A DNA stretch of 64,000 bases from Mesorhizobium sp. B4-1-3 (lineage in GTDB: Bacteria > Pseudomonadota > Alphaproteobacteria > Rhizobiales > Rhizobiaceae). The notes below the pieces were generated by a model. The model searched no databases, was not told where the DNA came from, and worked only from the letters and a program-made list of their open reading frames with translations. The translations under genes were made by a program, and so were the position numbers. The stretch spans positions 310,001-374,000 of the forward strand of contig NZ_VFTG01000003.1 in NCBI RefSeq assembly GCF_006439355.1, given 5' to 3'. The first letter of the stretch is position 1. Each line of letters opens with the position of its first letter. Positions 37,804 through 45,293 of the stretch are shown here, piece after piece.

Positions 37804-38398
37804 GCAGCATTTGCCCGAACGCCAATCGCCGCTCGAGCCGGATTATCATCCTGGTTCGCATGGCAATTTCGAACATGGCGTCGATGTCATCCTGTCCGAA
37901 ACCCGGCCAGGCTCGATCCTGCAGCTCGCCGCATGGCCGGGCGAAGAGAGCCGGCTGATCGAGATTATCCGCAAGGTCACTGGTCTCGCTCTGCCCGACG
38001 GCGCCGGCGGCGGCGTGAGCAGCGGCGGCAGCGCCGCTTTCGGCTTCGCGCCGGGGAAGTTCACCGTGCTCGACGAGGCAGAGGGGCTTGCTCAGGCCTT
38101 CGCCGACGCCATGACGCCGGCCATCGGCACGCTCACCGATCTCTCGCATGGCCGCACCACGATCCGCATCGCCGGCCCGAAGGCCGAGTGGGTGATGGCG
38201 AAGTTCTTCGCCATCGACTTCGCCTTGCCCGCCTTCCCGCTCGGCGCTGGCCGTTCGACCAATCACCACGACATCTTCGCCCAGATCCAGCGCACAGGCG
38301 CCGACCAGTTCGACATCTACGTCTTCCGCTCTTTCGCGCGGTCGTTCTGGAAGGCCTTGTGCTACGCCAGCGAGGAAGTCGGCTACGAGGTGCAATAG
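37796..38398 (+). CDS. soxG: Sarcosine oxidase, gamma subunit
   Basis: 200 residues. ATG 37796 lies 8 bp inside soxA, a usual coupling. LTDLSHGRTTIRIAGPKAEW, the proline-rich FALPAFPLG and DQFDIYVFRSFARSFWKAL are conserved SoxG features. It completes the heterotetramer. No glyA or purU follows, as is often seen elsewhere; an MFS gene comes after a 162-bp gap. Confidence 0.92.
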   Translation: MAEQHLPERQSPLEPDYHPGSHGNFEHGVDVILSETRPGSILQLAAWPGEESRLIEIIRKVTGLALPDGAGGGVSSGGSAAFGFAPGKFTVLDEAEGLAQAFADAMTPAIGTLTDLSHGRTTIRIAGPKAEWVMAKFFAIDFALPAFPLGAGRSTNHHDIFAQIQRTGADQFDIYVFRSFARSFWKALCYASEEVGYEVQ

Positions 38399-38407
38399 GC
38401 TCGGCGT

Positions 38408-38483
38408 TGCTGGCTCAGCATTGGTCCAGGCGCTATCTGGCATTATCGACGGCTACAACTGCTGCTTGAGCGTTGAGCCAGCA
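38408..38483. repeat. Inverted-repeat-flanked segment in the soxG-MFS gap
   Basis: TGCTGGCTCA (38408-38417) and TGAGCCAGCA (38474-38483) are perfect 10-bp inverted arms 56 bp apart. The enclosed sequence has no ORF. It may be a long stem-loop acting as a transcript end, or a remnant of a miniature element; no target duplication is evident. Confidence 0.4.
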
Positions 38484-38560
38484 GGCGCGATAGGTAAGGA
38501 ATCACGGGCGTTTGCCAAAGCGAACGTCCGTTCAGGCAACCAGTTCGACCATACCCTTCC

Positions 38561-40003
38561 ATGACTGTTGAGACTTCGGCGATGGCCACGACCCGCTTTG
38601 CTCCGGCGGGGGGGCCGTCGATGCTGTTGCCGGCAACCGTCGCTTGTGGCGTGTTCATGACGAGCCTGGACCAGAACGTCGTGGTCACCGCGCTGCCCGG
38701 CATCGGCGAGAGCCTAGACCGCCCGCCAAGCCAGCTTGGCCTTTTGATCACCGTTTATGTCGCGAGCCTCATCGTCACCATGCCGGTCGGCGGATGGCTG
38801 GCCGACCGCTTCGGCCTGCGCAACGTCTATTGCTTCGCCCTGCTCGTCTTCGCCAGCGCCTCGGCGCTGTGCGGCCTTTCGGAAAATATCTGGATGCTGA
38901 TCGGCTCGCGCGCCTTGCAGGGGTGCGGCGGCGCGCTGATGGGCACGCTCGGCCAGGTCGTCATCCTGTCGAGCTTCCCGCGCGACCGTACGCTGAAGAT
39001 CAACATGTATATTTCGCTCGCCGGACAGTCAGGGCCGCTGGTCGGACCGCTCGCCGGCGGCGCGCTGACCACTTACGTGTCCTGGCGCTGGATCTTCTAC
39101 ATCAACATTCCGATCGCGCTGACCGCGGCGCTTCTGGCTGCCTCGCTGTTTCCGACGACGACCAAGCCGGTGCGCACGCCTTTCGACCTTCCGGGCTTCC
39201 TGCTCGTCGGCAGCGGCATGGGGCTGCTGGTCTTCGGCATGGACTCGCTTGCCGCCAAGGATGCCGCAAGCAGCCTCATCGGCATCGAGCTCGGCCTGGC
39301 GATGGTCATCCTGACGGTCGCCGCCTTCTATTGCCTGCGCGCCCGCAATCCGCTGCTCGACCTCAACCTGCTGCGCATCCGCACTTTCCGCATCTCCTTC
39401 CTCACCGGCGGTGGCCTCGACACGATCGGCCTGAGCTCCGTGGTTTTCCTTCTGCCGCTGATGTTCCAGCTCGGCTTCGGCATGAGCGCGGTGCAAGCAG
39501 GATCGCTGACTTTCGTCGCCGCGATCGGGTCATTGCTGATGCGCTTCTTCATGCCGCGCCTTTTGAACCGTTTCGGCTTCAAGCGCGTGCTGGTCACCAA
39601 CACGCCGATCGTCGCACTGCTGGTCGCAGGCTTCGCGCTGATGCAGGAAAGCCTGCCGGCCTGGATCGTTTTGGCCTACATCTTCACCTTCGGCGTCTTC
39701 CGCTCGGTGCAATGGGCCTCGACCGGCAATCTTTCCTATTCGGACATCGCGCCGGAGCAGCTCGCCCGCTTCAGCGCGCTCTATTACATCCTGTGGCAGC
39801 TTGCGGTGGCGATCAGCGTCGGCCTCGCGTCGGCGCTGCTCTCGCTGCTTGCCGGCAGCGGCAAGGCCAGCGTCAATGACTATCGCATCCTGTTCGTCAT
39901 CGAAGGCCTGATCACGCTTTGCGCGCTGTCGGCCTATCTCAGGCTGACGCCGCTGGACGGCGCGCATGTCAGCGGACACGGTGCGCATATGAGCACCGAC
40001 TGA
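38561..40003 (+). CDS. MFS transporter, DHA2-type drug/proton antiporter
   Basis: 480 residues with 13-14 predicted helices. The family motifs are LDQNVVVTALPGIGESL in helix 1 (motif D1), GWLADRFGLRNVYCF (motif A), and RALQGCGGALMGTLGQVVIL, with SGPLVGPLAGGALTTYVSWR (motif C). DHA2 members export drugs, dyes or metabolites; the substrate cannot be read. The start may instead be the ATG at 38582; neither has a good RBS. It is convergent with the nitroreductase gene. Confidence 0.85.
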   Translation: MTVETSAMATTRFAPAGGPSMLLPATVACGVFMTSLDQNVVVTALPGIGESLDRPPSQLGLLITVYVASLIVTMPVGGWLADRFGLRNVYCFALLVFASASALCGLSENIWMLIGSRALQGCGGALMGTLGQVVILSSFPRDRTLKINMYISLAGQSGPLVGPLAGGALTTYVSWRWIFYINIPIALTAALLAASLFPTTTKPVRTPFDLPGFLLVGSGMGLLVFGMDSLAAKDAASSLIGIELGLAMVILTVAAFYCLRARNPLLDLNLLRIRTFRISFLTGGGLDTIGLSSVVFLLPLMFQLGFGMSAVQAGSLTFVAAIGSLLMRFFMPRLLNRFGFKRVLVTNTPIVALLVAGFALMQESLPAWIVLAYIFTFGVFRSVQWASTGNLSYSDIAPEQLARFSALYYILWQLAVAISVGLASALLSLLAGSGKASVNDYRILFVIEGLITLCALSAYLRLTPLDGAHVSGHGAHMSTD

Positions 40004-40030
40004 CAGCCGGACCGCGGCCCCGCGCCGATA

Positions 40031-40735
40031 CTATTCCGCGAACGTCACCCAGTCCTCGAGCGGCGCGCGGTCGGTGCGGAACTCGTTCTCCGGCTTCGAC
40101 GTGTCCTCATAGCCGAGCGCCATTCCGCAGACGACGACCTCCTCGTCGGGAATATCGAGCACCGGCCGGATCTGCCGGTGATAGGGCGCGAAGGCAGCCT
40201 GGGGACAGGTATGCAAGCCCCGGCCCCGCGCCGCGACCATGATGTTCTGCAGGAACATGCCGTAGTCGATCCAGGAGCCCTGGTTCAGCCTCCGGTCGAT
40301 CGTGAAGATCATGCCGACCGGCGCGTCGAAGAAGATGAAGTTGCGGTCGTGCTGCGCCCGCATCTTGTCGACCTCGCGCCGGCCGATGCCCAGCGCGCCG
40401 TAAAGCCCAAAGCCGTTGGCGCGTCGACGGGTCAGGTACGGCTCGAAGAACTGGTCGGGATAATAACGATATTCGTCCCACTCCGCCTTTTCGGCGCGAA
40501 TGCCGGAATTGAGGATGGCGTCGCTGATGCGCTGCTTGACCTCGCCCTTGGTCACATAGACGCGCCAGGGCTGCATGTTGGTGCCGGACGGCGCACGCGC
40601 GGCGACCGCCAGAATCGCACGGATCGTCTCGTCGTCAACCATATCGGGCAGGAAAGCGCGCACCGACCGGCGCGAGGTGATCGCCTCGTCGACGATTGAC
40701 GCTTCCGATGCGATCCGGATGTTCTTCTCAAGCAT
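40031..40735 (-). CDS. Nitroreductase-family flavoprotein
   Basis: 234 residues from ATG 40735; the longer frame runs into the regulator's promoter region. The FMN-binding N-terminus ITSRRSVRAFLPDMVDDETI and APSGTNMQPWRVYV are diagnostic, and the C-terminal VVCGMALGYED is present. These are NAD(P)H-dependent oxidoreductases of nitro-compounds, quinones or enones. It is divergent from the XRE-cupin regulator with a 235-bp shared region. Confidence 0.88.
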   Translation of the reverse strand: MLEKNIRIASEASIVDEAITSRRSVRAFLPDMVDDETIRAILAVAARAPSGTNMQPWRVYVTKGEVKQRISDAILNSGIRAEKAEWDEYRYYPDQFFEPYLTRRRANGFGLYGALGIGRREVDKMRAQHDRNFIFFDAPVGMIFTIDRRLNQGSWIDYGMFLQNIMVAARGRGLHTCPQAAFAPYHRQIRPVLDIPDEEVVVCGMALGYEDTSKPENEFRTDRAPLEDWVTFAE

Positions 40736-40911
40736 GGGCCGTCCTTTTGCGCATGGCCGGAAACCGCAAACACGGTTTTCCTGACGACCATCCGCAGACT
40801 CTAAGCTAAACTGGTCCCCGACCGGGCGCCCCACTCGCCGCTCGTGCGCGAGCCTTTGCATCAACGGCCGAAAACGCGCAAGCAAATCTTGTGGCCTATG
40901 AAAATCCCCTT

Positions 40912-40963
40912 GATTTTTTCATGATTTTACCGCTTCATGAAATTTATCAGGATTTTTTCACGA
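40912..40963. promoter_or_regulatory. Direct repeats GATTTTTTCAYGA upstream of the XRE-cupin regulator
   Basis: GATTTTTTCATGA (40912-40924) and GATTTTTTCACGA (40951-40963) are direct repeats 39 bp apart. Between them lies TTCATGAAA (40935-40943), a palindrome, and ATGAAAATC (40898-40906) is an inverted copy upstream. The AT-rich block contrasts with its surroundings and sits just before the regulator's start, as expected for an autoregulatory operator/promoter. Confidence 0.5.
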
Positions 40964-40970
40964 GCAGCCT

Positions 40971-41558
40971 TTGACCGCGACCGCGACCAAATCGGAGCAG
41001 GATAACGGCGACCGGCTGTTGGCCGGCGACATCCGTGCGCTCCGCAAGGCGCGCGGCCTCACGCTCGCTGAAATTGCGCTTAAGCTAGACCGTTCGGTCG
41101 GTTGGGTCAGTCAGGTCGAGCGTGGTCTTTCTATCCCCTCGCTCGGCGACCTCAGGGCATTCGCCAGCCTCTTCGATGTTCCGATCAGCCTGTTCTTCAG
41201 CCATGATGTGCCTGTCGAGCAGGAACGCGGCGTGATCGTACGCGCCGGCAGCCGCCGTTCGCTTGGCACAAGTGAATCCGGCCTTGTGGAAGAGCTTCTG
41301 TCGCCCGACCTCGGCGGTAGCTTCGAGATGCTTCGCTCTGTCTTCGCGCCGGGCGCGGAGCTGAAGACGGAAGCGCGCCGTCCGACGGAAGAAGCGGGCT
41401 ATGTCGCGTCGGGCACGTTCGAGATCGAGATCGACGGCGTCTGGCACCGTCTCGACGAAGGCGACTCGTTCCGCTTCGAGGGCAAGCCGTTCCGCTGGCG
41501 CAATCCTGGCGCCGAGCCCGCCGTCGTGATTTGGGTGATTTCACCACCGGTATATTGA
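40971..41558 (+). CDS. XRE-cupin transcriptional regulator (PuuR-like architecture)
   Basis: 195 residues with a TTG start; no in-frame ATG or GTG is available nearby and the RBS is weak. The N-terminal Cro/CI helix-turn-helix is RALRKARGLTLAEIALKLDR then SVGWVSQVERGLSIPSL (~23-60). The C-terminal cupin includes EEAGYVASGTFEIEIDGVWH then RLDEGDSFRFEGKPFRWRN. Such regulators sense amines, polyamines or short acids. It precedes the operon of dimethylglycine-dehydrogenase-like genes by 100 bp on the same strand and is its likely regulator. Confidence 0.88.
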   Translation: MTATATKSEQDNGDRLLAGDIRALRKARGLTLAEIALKLDRSVGWVSQVERGLSIPSLGDLRAFASLFDVPISLFFSHDVPVEQERGVIVRAGSRRSLGTSESGLVEELLSPDLGGSFEMLRSVFAPGAELKTEARRPTEEAGYVASGTFEIEIDGVWHRLDEGDSFRFEGKPFRWRNPGAEPAVVIWVISPPVY

Positions 41559-41562
41559 ACAT

Positions 41563-41606
41563 TGCATGCCGCCCAAGTGCCCAGCGGTTTTGGACGACGG
41601 CATGCA
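41563..41606. repeat. Short palindromic intergenic repeat, copy E
   Basis: TGCATGCCG (41563-41571) and CGGCATGCA (41598-41606) are perfect 9-bp arms around CCCAAGTGCCCAGCGGTTTT, the family core. It lies 4 bp after the regulator's stop. Confidence 0.65.
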
Positions 41607-41618
41607 TCAACAGTAAGC

Positions 41619-41640
41619 AAAGCGCGGCATGTCGCGCTTT
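41619..41640. promoter_or_regulatory. Hairpin AAAGCGCG-N6-CGCGCTTT before the RBS
   Basis: A perfect 8-bp stem ends 7 bp before the GGAGGAGA ribosome binding site of the next gene. It could be a terminator for the regulator (weak T-tract), an operator, or a leader stem affecting translation. Confidence 0.4.
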
Positions 41641-41658
41641 GAATTGGAGGAGAGAAAC

Positions 41659-44112
41659 ATGGCGGGTTTGCCGACCACGGCGCGCGTGGTGATCATCGGA
41701 GGCGGTGTCGTCGGCTGCTCATCGCTCTATCATCTGTGCAAGGCGGGTTGGACCGACTGCGTGCTTCTGGAAAAGAACGAGTTGACCTCCGGCTCGACCT
41801 GGCATGCCGCCGGCAACGTGCCGACCTTCTCCTCGTCATGGTCGCTGATGAACATGCAGCGCTACTCGACCGAGCTTTATCGGGGACTAGCCGAAGCGGT
41901 CGACTATCCGATGAACTACCATGTCACCGGCTCGCTCCGGCTCGCCCATACGAAGGAGCGCATGCAGGAATTCCAGCGCGCCAAGGGCATGGGCCGCTAC
42001 CAGGGCATGGACATCGACGTCGTCGGGCTGGACGAGATCAAGCGCCGTTACCCTTTCATCGAGACGCACGATCTGAAGGGCGCGCTCTATGATCCGAGCG
42101 ACGGCGACATCGACCCGGCGCAGCTGACGCAGGCACTCGCCAAGGGCGCGCGCGACATGGGCGCCAAGATCATCCGCTTCTGCCCGGTCACCGGCGTTCG
42201 CCGCGAGAACGGCGAATGGGTGGTCGAAACACCGCAGGGCGAGATCCGCTGCGAGGTCGTCATCAACGCCGCCGGCTACCGCGCCGCCGAAGTCGGAAAG
42301 ATGTTCGGCCGAGACGTGCCGATGATGGTGATGAGCCACCAGTACATATTGTTCGAGGAGATCCCCGAGCTCGCCGCCTGGACGAAGGAGCAGGGCCACA
42401 AGCTGCCACTGCTGCGCGACGTCGACACGTCCTATTACCTGCGCCAGGAAAAGAGCGGCATGAATCTCGGCCCTTATGAGCGCAATTGCCGCGCGCATTG
42501 GGCGACCCACAACGATCCGATGCCGGAGGATTTTTCCTTCCAGCTTTTCCCCGACGACCTCGACCGTCTCGAGCATTACCTGGCCGACGCGGTCGCCCGC
42601 GTGCCGATCCTCGGCACCGCCGGCCTTTCCAAGGTGATCAACGGGCCGATCCCTTACGCGCCGGACGGCAACCCACTGATCGGGCCGATGCCCGGCGTGC
42701 CGAACGCCTTCGAGGCCTGCGTCTTCACCTTCGGCATTGCCCAGGGCGGTGGTGCCGGCAAGGTGCTGGCCGAATGGGTGACGGAGGGCCAGACCGAATG
42801 GGACATGTGGTCCTGCGACCCGCGCCGTTTCACCAGCTTCGCCTCAGCGCCCGATTATTGCGTCGCCAAGGGCATGGAGATCTACGGCAACGAATACGCC
42901 ATCCAGTTCCCGCGCCATACCTGGCCGGAGGGGCGCAACCGCAAGCTGTCGCCGCTGCATGAGCGCATCAAGGCGCTGGGCGGCCAGTTCGACGCCTATA
43001 ATGGCTGGGAGCGCGCCACCTGGTATGCGAAGCCCAGCGACGATACCTCCGAGGAAGCGACGCTGACCTTCCGCCGCGACGGGCCTTGGCAGCAGCGTGT
43101 GCGCGAGGAATGCCTTGCCGTGCGCGACGCCGCCGGCATCCTTGATTTGCCCGGCTTCTCGCGCTTCAACCTCGAAGGCCCGGGCGCGGCCGACTGGCTG
43201 TCGCTCCAGGTCACCGGCCTCGTGCCGAAGCCCGGCCGCATCGGCCTCGTCTATTTCTCGGACGACAAGGGCCGCATCGTCACCGAAATGTCGGTGGCTC
43301 GCGATGGCGAGGACCAGATGACGCTGATCACCGCGGCGGTGGCGCAATGGCACGATTTCGAATGGCTGAAGTCGCGCATGCCGGCCGATGCTGCCTTTAC
43401 GCTGACCGACCGGACCGAAGAATACTCGACCCAAATCCTCGCCGGACCGAATTCGCGCAAAATCCTGGCCGAAGTCTGCGAGGCCGATTTGACGCTACCC
43501 TGGCTGACGCATCAGGAAACGACCATCGCCGGACGTTGGGCGAAGCTGGTGCGTGTCTCCTTCGCCGGAGAACTCGGCTGGGAAATCCACACCAGGGTTG
43601 CCGATACGCTGGCGGTCTTCGACGCCGTCTGGGCCGCCGGCCAGAAGCACGGTCTGAAGCCTTTCGGCATGTATGCGCTGGATTCGCTTCGTCTCGAAAA
43701 AGGCTACCGCACTTGGAAGGGCGATCTTTCGACCGACTATTCGATCCTGCAGGGCGGGCTGGAGCGCTTCGTCAAATGGGACAAGCCCGATTTCCGCGGC
43801 AAGGCTGCTTTGCTCAATGAGAAGCAGCAGGGCGTGAAGAAGCGCTTCGTCACGCTGGTGGTCGAAAACCCCGGCGACTGCGACGCGCCCTATATGTCCA
43901 CGCTCTGGCACGACGGCAGGATCGTCGGCGAGACGACGTCCGGCGGCTGGGGCCATCGCGTCGGAAAGTCGATCGCGCTTGGCATGCTGCGCGCCGACCT
44001 CACCGAGCCGGGCACAGCGGTCGAGGTCGAAATTTTTGGCGATCGCTTCAAGGCCGTCGTCCAGAAGGACGAGCCGCTGTGGGATCCGAAGAATGAGAGG
44101 TTGAGAGCCTGA
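41659..44112 (+). CDS. Dimethylglycine/sarcosine dehydrogenase-like fusion (DAO + FAO_M + GcvT)
   Basis: 817 residues; GGAGGAGA before ATG 41659. FAD motif GGGVVG is at 14-19 and the covalent-flavin signature SGSTWHAAG (His49) is intact. The central FAO_M region and C-terminal GcvT N/C domains follow (SLQVTGLVPKPGRIGLVYFS; SFAGELGWEIHTRVADTLAV; LRLEKGYRTWKGDLSTDYS). It is expected to oxidise an N-methyl or N-alkyl glycine and pass the carbon to THF. It is the first gene of a tightly coupled three-gene operon; its TGA overlaps the next ATG by one base. Confidence 0.87.
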   Translation: MAGLPTTARVVIIGGGVVGCSSLYHLCKAGWTDCVLLEKNELTSGSTWHAAGNVPTFSSSWSLMNMQRYSTELYRGLAEAVDYPMNYHVTGSLRLAHTKERMQEFQRAKGMGRYQGMDIDVVGLDEIKRRYPFIETHDLKGALYDPSDGDIDPAQLTQALAKGARDMGAKIIRFCPVTGVRRENGEWVVETPQGEIRCEVVINAAGYRAAEVGKMFGRDVPMMVMSHQYILFEEIPELAAWTKEQGHKLPLLRDVDTSYYLRQEKSGMNLGPYERNCRAHWATHNDPMPEDFSFQLFPDDLDRLEHYLADAVARVPILGTAGLSKVINGPIPYAPDGNPLIGPMPGVPNAFEACVFTFGIAQGGGAGKVLAEWVTEGQTEWDMWSCDPRRFTSFASAPDYCVAKGMEIYGNEYAIQFPRHTWPEGRNRKLSPLHERIKALGGQFDAYNGWERATWYAKPSDDTSEEATLTFRRDGPWQQRVREECLAVRDAAGILDLPGFSRFNLEGPGAADWLSLQVTGLVPKPGRIGLVYFSDDKGRIVTEMSVARDGEDQMTLITAAVAQWHDFEWLKSRMPADAAFTLTDRTEEYSTQILAGPNSRKILAEVCEADLTLPWLTHQETTIAGRWAKLVRVSFAGELGWEIHTRVADTLAVFDAVWAAGQKHGLKPFGMYALDSLRLEKGYRTWKGDLSTDYSILQGGLERFVKWDKPDFRGKAALLNEKQQGVKKRFVTLVVENPGDCDAPYMSTLWHDGRIVGETTSGGWGHRVGKSIALGMLRADLTEPGTAVEVEIFGDRFKAVVQKDEPLWDPKNERLRA

Positions 44113-45293
44113 TGCCAAGACCATCCAAGCGCATCACCGCCATCGTGCCTTCGGGCAAGGATGGCTGGGAAGTCCACTTCGCTGCCTGGACCCGCAAGCA
44201 GGCCGGCGAGGACATCATCGTTCTCTCGGTCGGCGATCACGACTTCGACACGCCGTCGGAGACGATCGAGGCCTGCGTGGCCGCCGTGCGCGAGAGCAAC
44301 CATCACTATACACCGCTCCCGGGCCTGCCGCGCTTGCGCAAGGCGATGGCGGCGGCCTCCACTGCCTGCGGCGGCATCCCGACTGAACCCGACGAGGTGA
44401 TCGCCACGGCCGGTGGCCAGGGAGCGCTCTATGCAGCCGTACAGGGCGTGCTCGACCCGGGCGACCATGCCATCGTCGTCGCGCCGTATTACGCCACCTA
44501 CCCCAACACCTTCAGCGCCGCGGGCGCCAGCTTCACCGTGATCGAGACGCCGTCCGAGGACGGCTTTCAGCCACGCGCGGACATGATCCGCGCCGCGCTC
44601 CAGCCCAACACGCGCGCCATCCTGATCAACACGCCGAACAACCCCACGGGCGCCGTCTATTCGCGCGAACGGCTCGAAAAACTGGCCGAAATCTGCAAGG
44701 AGCACGATCTCTGGCTGCTCTCGGACGAGGTCTACTGGACGCTTGGCGGCGGCGAGCATATCTCGCCGCGTTCGTTGCCCGGCATGGCCGAGCGCACGCT
44801 GGTGATCAACTCGATGTCGAAAAGCCACGGCATGACCGGCTGGCGCATGGGCTGGCTGACCGGGCCGAAAGCGATGATCGCGCTGATGATCGACCTCAAT
44901 CTGGTCACGACCTACGGCCTGCCGGCCTTCATCTCGATCGCCTGTGCCGAGGCGCTGGAGAACCACTACGGCGTGAAGGACATCGCCGAGCGTTACGCCG
45001 CGCGACGCGCCGTCTTTCTTGACGCCATACGCGGCACCAATGAAGTCACCGTGCGCGGCTCCGACGGCGGCATGTATGTCATGCTCGACATCTCGGCCGT
45101 CGAGCCGGATGACGAGAAATTCGCCTGGGCCCTGCTCGATAAGGAAAAGGTCGGGGTCATGCCCGGGTCGAGCTTCGGCGAGGCCGCCGCCGGGCACATC
45201 CGCATCAGCCTCTGCCAGCCCGAACCCATCCTGAAGGAAGCAGCGCTTCGCGTGCGCCGCTTCGCTTCCAACTATCGCCGCGAGGCCGCATGA
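44112..45293 (+). CDS. Class I/II PLP-dependent aminotransferase
   Basis: 393 residues. The aspartate-aminotransferase fold shows NTPNNPTGAVYSRERL, LLSDEVYWTLGGGE and the PLP Lys237 in SMSKSHGMTGWRMGW. Length and motifs match class I/II aminotransferases of the AspC/alanine type. It lies between two dimethylglycine-dehydrogenase-like genes (1-bp and 4-bp overlaps), so it probably processes the amine or keto acid product of the same substrate. Substrate unknown. Confidence 0.88.
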   Translation: MPRPSKRITAIVPSGKDGWEVHFAAWTRKQAGEDIIVLSVGDHDFDTPSETIEACVAAVRESNHHYTPLPGLPRLRKAMAAASTACGGIPTEPDEVIATAGGQGALYAAVQGVLDPGDHAIVVAPYYATYPNTFSAAGASFTVIETPSEDGFQPRADMIRAALQPNTRAILINTPNNPTGAVYSRERLEKLAEICKEHDLWLLSDEVYWTLGGGEHISPRSLPGMAERTLVINSMSKSHGMTGWRMGWLTGPKAMIALMIDLNLVTTYGLPAFISIACAEALENHYGVKDIAERYAARRAVFLDAIRGTNEVTVRGSDGGMYVMLDISAVEPDDEKFAWALLDKEKVGVMPGSSFGEAAAGHIRISLCQPEPILKEAALRVRRFASNYRREAA

